52,608 nucleotides of DNA from Castellaniella sp034674885 (GTDB lineage Bacteria > Pseudomonadota > Gammaproteobacteria > Burkholderiales > Burkholderiaceae_B). The notes below the pieces were generated by a model. It was given only the letters and a program-made list of their open reading frames with translations. It did no database searches and had not been told where the DNA came from. This document shows, in pieces, positions 42,652 to 49,363 of this stretch (its first letter is position 1; the number at the start of each line of letters is the position of its first letter). A program made the translations under genes and the position numbers. The stretch lies in contig NZ_JAUCDS010000022.1 in the NCBI RefSeq assembly GCF_034674885.1, forward strand, positions 1-52,608, given 5' to 3'.

Positions 42652-42682
42652 AGTATAAGAGGAAATCCTTCAGGCCTGAAGG
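42652..42682 (-). promoter_or_regulatory. Efflux operon promoter with overlapping 16-bp palindrome
   Basis: TATACT (42652-42657, -10), a 17-base spacer and TTCAGG (42675-42680, weak -35). The perfect palindrome CCTTCAGGCCTGAAGG (42667-42682) covers the -35 and part of the spacer, the usual place for a repressor site. The adjacent TetR-family gene is the obvious candidate repressor. The predicted leader to acrA is about 115 bases. Confidence 0.65.
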
Positions 42683-42702
42683 GGAATTTTCGCGCCGTGG
42701 CG

Positions 42703-43251
42703 TCACGCGGCGCCCCCGGCAAAACGGTCGACCAGAATACCGATACGGGCCGTCAGGACGTCTCTGGGCGGGCGGTCGGCGAACAGGCCTTCGAGGGCCA
42801 GCAGGAACACCCAGGACGCTTCAGCATCCCCCAGCACCTGATCGACGCATTCCAGCACGCCCTCGCGGTGATTCCAGGCGACCTTGGGGCGCAGACGCTC
42901 GTAGACGTCCTGAAATTCGGTCGCCATGGGCGCATCGGCCATCTCCGACCAGCAATCCAGCACCAGGCACTGGCAGACTCGCTGCAGGCGCTCGCGGGTC
43001 GTGCCGGTCTGCATGCCGGCCTGTTTGGCGGGTTCCACGCGCGACAGGACCCAGGCGTCGAAGCACTGGACGAAGATGTCTTCTTTGTCCTTGAACGTGC
43101 GGTACAGCAGGGTACGGGAAATGGACGCGCGCTGGGCGATGTCTTCGAGTGTGGTGCGAGAGAAACCGAAGTTCAGGAAGCACCAGCGCGCGGCATCCAG
43201 GATACGGGTGCGGCGTGCTTCCAGGGCTTCAGGACTGAGCTTTTGCGACAT
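42703..43251 (-). CDS. TetR-family transcriptional repressor
   Basis: Local regulator of the efflux operon by position. The N-terminal HTH domain (about 12-58) reads ILDAARWCFLNFGFSRTTL and ISRTLLYRTFKDKEDIFVQ. The C-terminal ligand-binding part (about 70-182) has no match I recognise. The length of 182 residues is short for the family but complete. It lies immediately upstream of acrA in the same direction, with the palindromic promoter between them. Confidence 0.9.
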   Translation of the reverse strand: MSQKLSPEALEARRTRILDAARWCFLNFGFSRTTLEDIAQRASISRTLLYRTFKDKEDIFVQCFDAWVLSRVEPAKQAGMQTGTTRERLQRVCQCLVLDCWSEMADAPMATEFQDVYERLRPKVAWNHREGVLECVDQVLGDAEASWVFLLALEGLFADRPPRDVLTARIGILVDRFAGGAA

Positions 43252-43257
43252 CTGCTT

Positions 43258-43286
43258 ATTTTGACAAAAAATACTCTTTTTGTCAA
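43258..43286 (-). promoter_or_regulatory. tetR promoter with perfect 10-bp-arm dyad
   Basis: Arms TTGACAAAAA (43261-43270) and TTTTTGTCAA (43277-43286) are separated by six bases. Read on the minus strand the upstream arm supplies TTGACA as -35, and 17 bases on lies CAAAAT (43258-43263). Transcription would then start at or next to the ATG at 43251, and no ribosome site precedes that ATG, so the messenger may be leaderless. The dyad differs in sequence from the palindrome before acrA. Confidence 0.6.
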
Positions 43287-43296
43287 AGCATGAATT

Positions 43297-43369
43297 CCCA
43301 CCTCGCGGCTTGCACGCCGCTCGGATTCGACAGGCATGTCATGGTCCGCAGGGACCATGACATGTCCGG
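43297..43369 (-). repeat. Mosaic repeat module B, copy 3
   Basis: Reverse orientation relative to copies 1 and 2. Hairpin GCGGC/GCCGC around TTGCAC (43305-43320), then the linker, then a perfect 13-bp stem around GCAG (43335-43364), which is CTGC on the other strand. CCCACCTC (43297-43304) is the complement of the GAGGTGGG end. Confidence 0.85.
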
Positions 43370-43374
43370 TCCTC

Positions 43375-43447
43375 CCCACCTCGCCGCCTGCATGCGGCTC
43401 GGATTCGGCAGGCATGTCATGGTCCGCAGGGACCATGACATGTCCGG
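43375..43447 (-). repeat. Mosaic repeat module B, copy 4
   Basis: Tandem with copy 3 at a 78-base period. The long stem (43413-43442) is identical to that of copy 3, but the short stem is GCCGC/GCGGC around CTGCAT (43383-43398): the middle pair has flipped from G-C to C-G. The module's leading block extends toward 43460 and includes the stop codon of the ABC ATPase gene. Confidence 0.85.
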
Positions 43448-43449
43448 CC

Positions 43450-44244
43450 TCATCCCAACAGCAGGCTATCGTCGGCGAGCTCTTCGCCGCGCACGCGCTC
43501 GAACATGACCAGCAGATCGGGCACTTCCAGGCCGCGCCGGGTGTCACCCGACACGTCCAGTACCACGCGCCCCTGGTGCAGCATGACGGTACGGTCGCCC
43601 ACATCCAGCGCCTGACGCATGCTGTGCGTGACCATCATGGTGGTCAGGCCGTGCTCGGCCACGATACGGGCGGTGAGATCCAGCACGAACTGCGCCGTAC
43701 GTGGGTCCAGCGCAGCAGTGTGCTCATCCAGCAGCAGGATGCGCGAAGGCCGCAACGCCGCCATCAACAGACTGACCGCCTGGCGCTGCCCGCCCGACAA
43801 CAGGCCGATGCGATCGGTCAGGCGGTTTTCCAACCCCAGGCCCAGCATCGCCAGGCGTTCCCGGAACAGCACGCGCATTTCCGCGCGTACCGCCTGGCGC
43901 AGGCTGCGGAACTGGCCACGTCCCAGGGCCAGGGACATGTTTTCTTCAATCGTGAGGTTTTCACAGGTGCCGGCCATCGGGTCCTGGAAGACGCGGGCGA
44001 CCTTGCGGGCACGGTCCCAGACGGGTTGGCGTGTCACATCTTCGCCATCGATCAGAATGGCGCCGCTATCGATGGCCTGCTCGCCGGAAATGGCGTTCAG
44101 GAACGTGGACTTTCCTGCCCCATTGGAACCGATGACCGTGACAAACTGGCCCGCCGGAATGTCCAGGGACATGCCACGCAGCGCCTGGGTTTCGATGGGT
44201 GTGCCGGGGTTGAAGGTCAGGTGCAGGTTCTGTGCGCTCAGCAT
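43450..44244 (-). CDS. ABC transporter ATP-binding protein
   Basis: Energy-coupling subunit of an importer of the TrpX/DUF-type (PF04392-associated) class. Walker A GSNGAGKST, Q-loop FQDPMAG, signature LLSGGQRQAV, Walker B RILLLDEHTAALD and switch His in VTHSM are intact in 264 residues. It starts one base after the permease gene. Its stop codon lies within the edge of the repeat that follows. Confidence 0.92.
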   Translation of the reverse strand: MLSAQNLHLTFNPGTPIETQALRGMSLDIPAGQFVTVIGSNGAGKSTFLNAISGEQAIDSGAILIDGEDVTRQPVWDRARKVARVFQDPMAGTCENLTIEENMSLALGRGQFRSLRQAVRAEMRVLFRERLAMLGLGLENRLTDRIGLLSGGQRQAVSLLMAALRPSRILLLDEHTAALDPRTAQFVLDLTARIVAEHGLTTMMVTHSMRQALDVGDRTVMLHQGRVVLDVSGDTRRGLEVPDLLVMFERVRGEELADDSLLLG

Positions 44245-44245
44245 G

Positions 44246-45133
44246 TCATGCCCTCTTTTTCGACAGGCGCTGTTTGACCAGCGGAATGACCAGCGCCACC
44301 GTCACCAGCACGGCAGTGACCAGATTCAGGTCCTGGGCCTTCAGACCGACGAAATCAGCGTTCAGCGCCAAGGCGATGAAGAAGCGATACAACACGGCTC
44401 CGATCACCACTGCCAGGGTCGCCACCACCAGACGGCGGGTCGGCAGGATGGACTCGCCGATGATCACGGCCGCCAGGCCGATGACGATGGTGCCGATGCC
44501 CATGGAGATGTCCGCCCCGCCCTGCGACTGGGCGAACAGAGCCCCCGCCAGGCCACACAGGGCGTTGGAGATCGCCATGCCCAGCAGAATCATGCGCCCG
44601 GTATGAATGCCCTGGGCGCGAGCCATGCGCGGGTTGGATCCGGTCGAGCGCATGGCCAGACCCACCTGAGTGGCGAAGAACCAGTCCAGCAGCAATTTGA
44701 CGGCCACCACCAGCACCAGCAGGATCAATGGCCGGGCGATGAAGTCGTCCAGACCCTCGGGCTGCAGCACGGTGAATACCGTGGGATCGGTGATCAGCGG
44801 CACGTTGGGCGCATTCATGACGCGCAGGTTGATCGAATACAGGGCGATCATCATCAGGATGCTGGCCAGCAGGTCCATGATCTTCAGGCTGACGTTCAGC
44901 CAGCCGGTGATCATGCCCGCAAAGCCGGCTGCCAGGGTCGCAATCAGCGTCGCCAGAAAGGGATCCATCCCGTGGTGAATCAGGATGGCCGCCGTTGCCC
45001 CGCCCAAGGGGAAGCTGCCATCCACCGTCAGGTCGGGAAAATTGAGGACTCGAAAGGAAATCAGGACGCCCAAGGCGACCAGGCCGAAGATCAGCCCGAT
45101 CTCGAAGGCGCCCCACATCGAATAAATGGACAT
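44246..45133 (-). CDS. ABC transporter permease
   Basis: Inner-membrane subunit of 295 residues with about eight hydrophobic helices. The motif SNPRMARAQGIHTGRMILLG is the family's ATPase contact loop. The set permease + ATPase + PF04392-type binding protein is related to the TrpXYZ/branched-chain-like group. AGAG stands seven bases before the ATG. Substrate is not deducible. Confidence 0.9.
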   Translation of the reverse strand: MSIYSMWGAFEIGLIFGLVALGVLISFRVLNFPDLTVDGSFPLGGATAAILIHHGMDPFLATLIATLAAGFAGMITGWLNVSLKIMDLLASILMMIALYSINLRVMNAPNVPLITDPTVFTVLQPEGLDDFIARPLILLVLVVAVKLLLDWFFATQVGLAMRSTGSNPRMARAQGIHTGRMILLGMAISNALCGLAGALFAQSQGGADISMGIGTIVIGLAAVIIGESILPTRRLVVATLAVVIGAVLYRFFIALALNADFVGLKAQDLNLVTAVLVTVALVIPLVKQRLSKKRA

Positions 45134-45184
45134 GGAATTCTCTGAAAAACCGGCGGCGGTGAATAGCCCCCGATTGCATCTGAT

Positions 45185-45233
45185 GCAGGCGGCGTCGGCT
45201 GATCCGCAGTGCCGATCAGCCGACGCCGCCTGC
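45185..45233. repeat. Perfect 20-bp-stem hairpin between binding-protein and permease genes
   Basis: Arms 45185-45204 and 45214-45233 pair at every position, with a nine-base loop (45205-45213). It is the strongest simple hairpin in the window. Its location, just after the binding-protein gene and before the permease gene, is where mRNA-stabilising or partially terminating structures raise binding-protein output in other ABC operons. There is no T tract. Confidence 0.8.
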
Positions 45234-45271
45234 GACTGCGCGATGCGCCGGCGACGGGGGCCCGGGGAGGA

Positions 45272-46240
45272 TTACTTGATGATCTGCGCAGCAGACTTGA
45301 TCAGGGCATCGGACAGCGTCACGCCCTGTTTCTCGGCAGCACCGGGATTGACGAACAGCTGCTGCTTGGCGCTGGTTTCGGAAGCGATATCGCCGGGTTT
45401 TTCGCCCTTCAGAATGCGTGCCACGACCGCGCCGGTCTGGAGGCCCAGGTCGTGATAGTTGACGCCCAAGGCGGCGATGGCGCCCCGTTTCACGCTATCG
45501 GTATCCGCAGCGATCAGGGGGATCTTGGCCGAATTGCCGACCTTGACCAGGGATTCGTAGGCCGACACCACGTTGTTGTCGGTGTTGGTGTAGATCACGT
45601 CGACCTTGCCCACCAGGCTGCGGGCAGCAGCGCCCACGTCCACCGTGCGGGCTGCCGTAGCTTCCACGAGGCTCATGCCGGCCTTCGGCAGCAGCTCGCG
45701 CATTTGCTTGACCACGACAACGGAATTGGCCTCGCCCGGGTTGTAGACCATGCCGACTTTCTTGGCATTGGGTACGACTTTCTTGATCAGTTCGATTTGC
45801 TTGTCCATCGACAAGGCATCGGACACCCCGGTGACGTTGGTGCCCGACGGCCCCCAGCCAGGCACCAGTTGGGCGGCGACCGGATCGGTCACGGCGGAAT
45901 AGACGACCGGGATGGTCTTGGTCGCCGCGACCACAGCCTGGGCTGAAGGCGTGGCGATGGCCACGATCACGTCAGGTTTGTCTCCTACATATTTGCGCGC
46001 GATCTGCGCGGCGATGGCGGTGTTGCCCTGCGCCGTCTGGAATTGCCACTTCAGGCCCTTGGCCTCTGTGTAGCCGGCCTTGGTCAGGGCCTCGCGCACA
46101 CCGTCCTTGACCGAATCCAGGGCGGGATGCTCGACGATGGAGGTCACGGCCACGGACTGGGCCTGCGCCGGCGCAACGGCCAGGATGCCGGCGAGCGCCG
46201 TGGCACCCGCCAGCGCGCGAAGAACGGGATGCAGATTCAT
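45272..46240 (-). CDS. ABC transporter periplasmic substrate-binding protein (PF04392 type)
   Basis: Signal peptide of about 27 residues (LAVAPAQA cleavage region), then a two-lobed binding protein beginning SVAVTSIVEHPALDSVKDG. Segments VIVAIATPSAQAVVAATKTIP, VGMVYNPGEANS and IYTNTDNNVVSAYESL are typical of the family that includes Gram-positive TrpX. The protein is 322 residues. AAGGAG lies five bases before the ATG at 46240. Tryptophan or another aromatic compound is a candidate ligand because trpF is next upstream, but this is inference. Confidence 0.9.
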   Translation of the reverse strand: MNLHPVLRALAGATALAGILAVAPAQAQSVAVTSIVEHPALDSVKDGVREALTKAGYTEAKGLKWQFQTAQGNTAIAAQIARKYVGDKPDVIVAIATPSAQAVVAATKTIPVVYSAVTDPVAAQLVPGWGPSGTNVTGVSDALSMDKQIELIKKVVPNAKKVGMVYNPGEANSVVVVKQMRELLPKAGMSLVEATAARTVDVGAAARSLVGKVDVIYTNTDNNVVSAYESLVKVGNSAKIPLIAADTDSVKRGAIAALGVNYHDLGLQTGAVVARILKGEKPGDIASETSAKQQLFVNPGAAEKQGVTLSDALIKSAAQIIK

Positions 46241-46286
46241 GTAAGCTCCTTTGAGGGGTCAAGCAACAGCATTGATATTGTGGCGC

Positions 46287-46964
46287 TTAGTGTAACCCGC
46301 AGCGCTGGCGGTCGGCAGCTTGAACTGCCTGCACAAAGGCCTGGATTTTGGCAGCGTCCTTGAGGCCAGGCGCAGTTTCCACCCCGCTGCTGACGTCCAC
46401 GGCGAACGGGTGCCAGAGGGCAATATCGCGGCCGACCGTATCGGCCGTCAGGCCGCCGGACAGCACCAGGGCTGGAGCGGTGTCATCCCGAGACACCCGC
46501 TCGAGCAAGGCAGCATCCAGGCGCTGGCCGCTGCCGCCATAGGCAGGGCTGTAGCTGTCGAACAGCCAGCCGCTGGCGTCGGCATAGGCCTGGCAGGCCG
46601 AACGCACGCCATCGGCCGAATCCAGCCCCGGAGCACCGACGCGAAAGGCCTTCAGGTAACGGGCGCCGAACTGTCGGCAGAAATCGGCGGGCTCGTCCCC
46701 GTGAAACTGCAGGAGATCGGGCCGCACTGCGTCCAGCACCTGGCAGACCTCTGCACGCTGCGGATTGACGAACAGCGCCACCACAGACACAAAGGACGGC
46801 ACCTGGGCCCGCAGTTCCGCCGCCTGCGCAAGTGTCACGCAGCGTCGGCTGGGGGGATAGAACACCAGGCCGATGGCATCCGCCCCCGCCCCCACGGCCG
46901 ACTGGATGTCATCCGGACGGGTCAGGCCGCAGATCTTGATGCGTGTGCGCTGCGAAGCCGTCAC
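46287..46964 (-). CDS. trpF: Phosphoribosylanthranilate isomerase
   Basis: Third step of tryptophan synthesis, an Amadori rearrangement. Catalytic Cys12 is in IKICGLTR, and the general acid Asp is in AVDVSSGVETAPG; the phosphate site LSGGLTADTV is present. The length is 225 residues. The start is GTG, overlapping the dctM stop (GTGA, 46961-46964), so it is translated behind a TRAP permease. The usual downstream trpB and trpA are absent; an ABC importer follows after 46 bases. Confidence 0.95.
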   Translation of the reverse strand: MTASQRTRIKICGLTRPDDIQSAVGAGADAIGLVFYPPSRRCVTLAQAAELRAQVPSFVSVVALFVNPQRAEVCQVLDAVRPDLLQFHGDEPADFCRQFGARYLKAFRVGAPGLDSADGVRSACQAYADASGWLFDSYSPAYGGSGQRLDAALLERVSRDDTAPALVLSGGLTADTVGRDIALWHPFAVDVSSGVETAPGLKDAAKIQAFVQAVQAADRQRCGLH

Positions 46965-48628
46965 TGGAAGCCTCCGCCTGCGTCACCGGACCCATAGGTA
47001 TCCAGGCCATAGGCGCTGTCCTGACCGAAGGTCACGGAATCGGGATTGACCGTCGGCGCGGTGCTCTTGTAGTGCGTGACCATGCCCGGGAAGCTGAGCA
47101 CGGCAATCACCATCAGGACCTGGATGACAATGAACGGAATCGAACCCCAGTAGATCTGCGCGGTCGTGACCTTGGGGATCAGTTTGCCGGTTACCCGGTC
47201 GTGATAGTCTTCCTTGGGAGCCACGGAGCGCAGATAGAACAGGGCGAAACCAAAGGGCGGATGCACGAAGGATGTCTGCATGTTGACGGCCAGCAGCACG
47301 CCGAACCAGATCAGGTCGATGCCCATCTTGTCGGCTACCGGGCCCAGCAGCGGCACGATGATGAAGGCCAGCTCGAAGAAGTCCAGGAAGAACGCCAGGA
47401 AGAAGGTGATCAGGCTGACCACGATCAGAAAGCCCAGTTCGCCGCCGGGCACGTGCAGCAGCAGCTGTTCGACCCAGATGTCACCGTTGATGCCCCGGAA
47501 GCTGAGACTGAAGATCGTCGAGCCCACCAGGATGAAAATCACGAAGCACGTGAGTCGGGCCGTGCTTTCCATGGCCTGACGCAGCTGTGCCATGGAAAAG
47601 CGTCGACGCGACACAGCCATGATCAGGGCCCCGACGGCCCCCATGGCGCCGCCTTCGGTGGGCGTGGCCACGCCGATGAAGATGGTGCCCAGCACCAGGA
47701 AGATCAGCGCCAGCGGCGGGATCATGACGAACACGACCTGTTCGGCCAGGGACGAGAGCCAGCCCAGGCGCAGCAGCTTGTTGCCCAGGGCCATCACCAG
47801 CGCGGCCACGCCCCAGATCAGCAGGATGATGACGACTCTCTCGTCCACTGGAATGTCGGTGTGGGAACGGAAGTAATACTGCGACCCCCAGTATGCAACG
47901 GCGGCGGCGATCACTGTCAGCACCAGCAGGGATCGCAGGCCTCGGCGGCCATGGGCATCGACCTCGCCTCGGGCCTCTGGCGGCAGGGCTGGCGCATAAC
48001 CGGGCCGGATGAAGGCCACGACCAGGACATACACCATATAGGCACCTGCCAGGAGCAGGCCGGGCAGCATGGCGCCTCGGTACATGTCGCCGATGGAACG
48101 GCCCAATTGGTCGGCCAGCACGATCAGCACCAGGGAGGGCGGAATGATCTGCGACAGCGTGCCGGATGCGGCGATCACGCCCGTCGCCAGGCGCCGGTCA
48201 TAGCCATAGCGCAACATGATGGGCAGGGAGATCAGCCCCATGGAGATCACCGAGGCCGAGACCACCCCCGTGGTGGCGGCCAGCAACGCGCCGACGAACA
48301 CCACCGCAATCGCCAGGCCACCGCGCAGCGGGCCGAACAGGCGCCCCACGGTGTCCAGCAGGTCTTCGGCCATGCCCGAGCGTTCGAGGATCAGGCCCAT
48401 GAAGGTGAAAAACGGCACGGCCAGCAGCGAATCGTTGCCCACGATGCCGAAGATGCGCTGAGGCAAGGCCTGGAACAGCAGCGGACTCATGAGATTCAGG
48501 TCGACGGCCACCAGGCCGTAGACCACGCCGGTCGCAGCCAGCGAAAAGGCCACGGGAAAACCGAACAGCAGGAACACGATCAGGTTGACGAACATGATCG
48601 GGGCGAGATTCGCGACTATAAACTCCAT
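46961..48628 (-). CDS. dctM: TRAP transporter large permease (DctM, FcbT3/TakM type)
   Basis: Membrane subunit of a tripartite ATP-independent periplasmic transporter. At 555 residues it belongs to the long DctM group used for keto acids, mannitol or chloroaromatics rather than the roughly 425-residue C4-dicarboxylate form; an insertion lies at about 230-300. Family segments GLILERSGMAEDLL and IGVATPTEGGAMGAVGAL are visible. I chose the ATG at 48628, preceded by GGGGG seven bases before. No periplasmic binding protein gene is present nearby. Confidence 0.92.
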   Translation of the reverse strand: MEFIVANLAPIMFVNLIVFLLFGFPVAFSLAATGVVYGLVAVDLNLMSPLLFQALPQRIFGIVGNDSLLAVPFFTFMGLILERSGMAEDLLDTVGRLFGPLRGGLAIAVVFVGALLAATTGVVSASVISMGLISLPIMLRYGYDRRLATGVIAASGTLSQIIPPSLVLIVLADQLGRSIGDMYRGAMLPGLLLAGAYMVYVLVVAFIRPGYAPALPPEARGEVDAHGRRGLRSLLVLTVIAAAVAYWGSQYYFRSHTDIPVDERVVIILLIWGVAALVMALGNKLLRLGWLSSLAEQVVFVMIPPLALIFLVLGTIFIGVATPTEGGAMGAVGALIMAVSRRRFSMAQLRQAMESTARLTCFVIFILVGSTIFSLSFRGINGDIWVEQLLLHVPGGELGFLIVVSLITFFLAFFLDFFELAFIIVPLLGPVADKMGIDLIWFGVLLAVNMQTSFVHPPFGFALFYLRSVAPKEDYHDRVTGKLIPKVTTAQIYWGSIPFIVIQVLMVIAVLSFPGMVTHYKSTAPTVNPDSVTFGQDSAYGLDTYGSGDAGGGFQ

Positions 48629-48630
48629 GT

Positions 48631-49242
48631 TCAACGCCCCCGTGCCGATTCAGCAGACTGGTTGGCCTGTTGGGCCAGGATATCCTCGACGAGTGCTTCC
48701 TCGTCGCTCTTGCCGCTGGAGACCAGCATGGGGTTCGCACACCGGCCCCGCAGAAATCCGACGCATTTGATCAGATGCGAAACGCCCGCCAGGATCAGCA
48801 GGGCGAAGCCCACCGGGATCAGGAGTTTGGCCGGCCAGCGAATCAGGCCTTCGGTATTCGAGGAGAGTTCATGCGTGATGTAGGATTCCCAGAAATATGG
48901 GATCGACAGCCACATGACCAGGCAGGCGGCAGGCATCAGGAAGAACACGACACCGAAGATCTCGATGCCCACCTGGGCGCGTTCCGGCAGTTTCTGCGAC
49001 AGCACGTCCACCCGGACGTGTTCGTTGCGCAAGAACGTGTAGCCAGCCGCCAGCAGGAAGATCGCGCCAAACAGATACCACTGCAATTCCAGCCAGGCAT
49101 TGGAACTGAGGCTGAAGAGCTTGCGCATCACTGCGTTGCCCGCGCTGATCAGCGCCACGATCAGGATCAGCCAGGTCACCGTCCGGCCCACCCATGTGTT
49201 CAGCGTGTCTATCCACCCTGCTACTTTTAGAAGAATTCCCAT
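48631..49242 (-). CDS. dctQ: TRAP transporter small permease (DctQ)
   Basis: Four-helix membrane subunit partnering DctM, 203 residues, with FLRNEHVRVDVLSQKLPERAQ, the family signature. It ends two bases before the dctM start. A weak TAGAAT (49301-49306) lies about 60 bases upstream, without a convincing -35. A C-terminal acidic tail (SDEEALVEDIL) is longer than average. Confidence 0.9.
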   Translation of the reverse strand: MGILLKVAGWIDTLNTWVGRTVTWLILIVALISAGNAVMRKLFSLSSNAWLELQWYLFGAIFLLAAGYTFLRNEHVRVDVLSQKLPERAQVGIEIFGVVFFLMPAACLVMWLSIPYFWESYITHELSSNTEGLIRWPAKLLIPVGFALLILAGVSHLIKCVGFLRGRCANPMLVSSGKSDEEALVEDILAQQANQSAESARGR

Positions 49243-49363
49243 CGATCGCCCACAGAACAGAAAATCACTCGGATGGCTGGCATGCGTTGCAAAGTGTTCA
49301 ATTCTAGCCGAAGGGACAGGCTATCCACCATGGGAATGACCCGGAAATGACAGCATGCCGGGA

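Noticed and set aside
43297..43447. Repeats at 43.3 kb as a CRISPR array.
   Set aside because: Only two 73-base units separated by five bases, with internal hairpins and dispersed copies elsewhere; there are no spacers and no cas genes.
46241..46286. A trp-responsive T-box or attenuator before the TrpX-like binding protein.
   Set aside because: The 46-base gap is too short for a T-box and holds no Trp-codon leader or paired hairpins that I can see.
49243..49363. A sigma-70 promoter for dctQ-dctM.
   Set aside because: A TAGAAT is present at 49301-49306 but no acceptable -35 lies at 16-18 bases, so it is only mentioned under dctQ.
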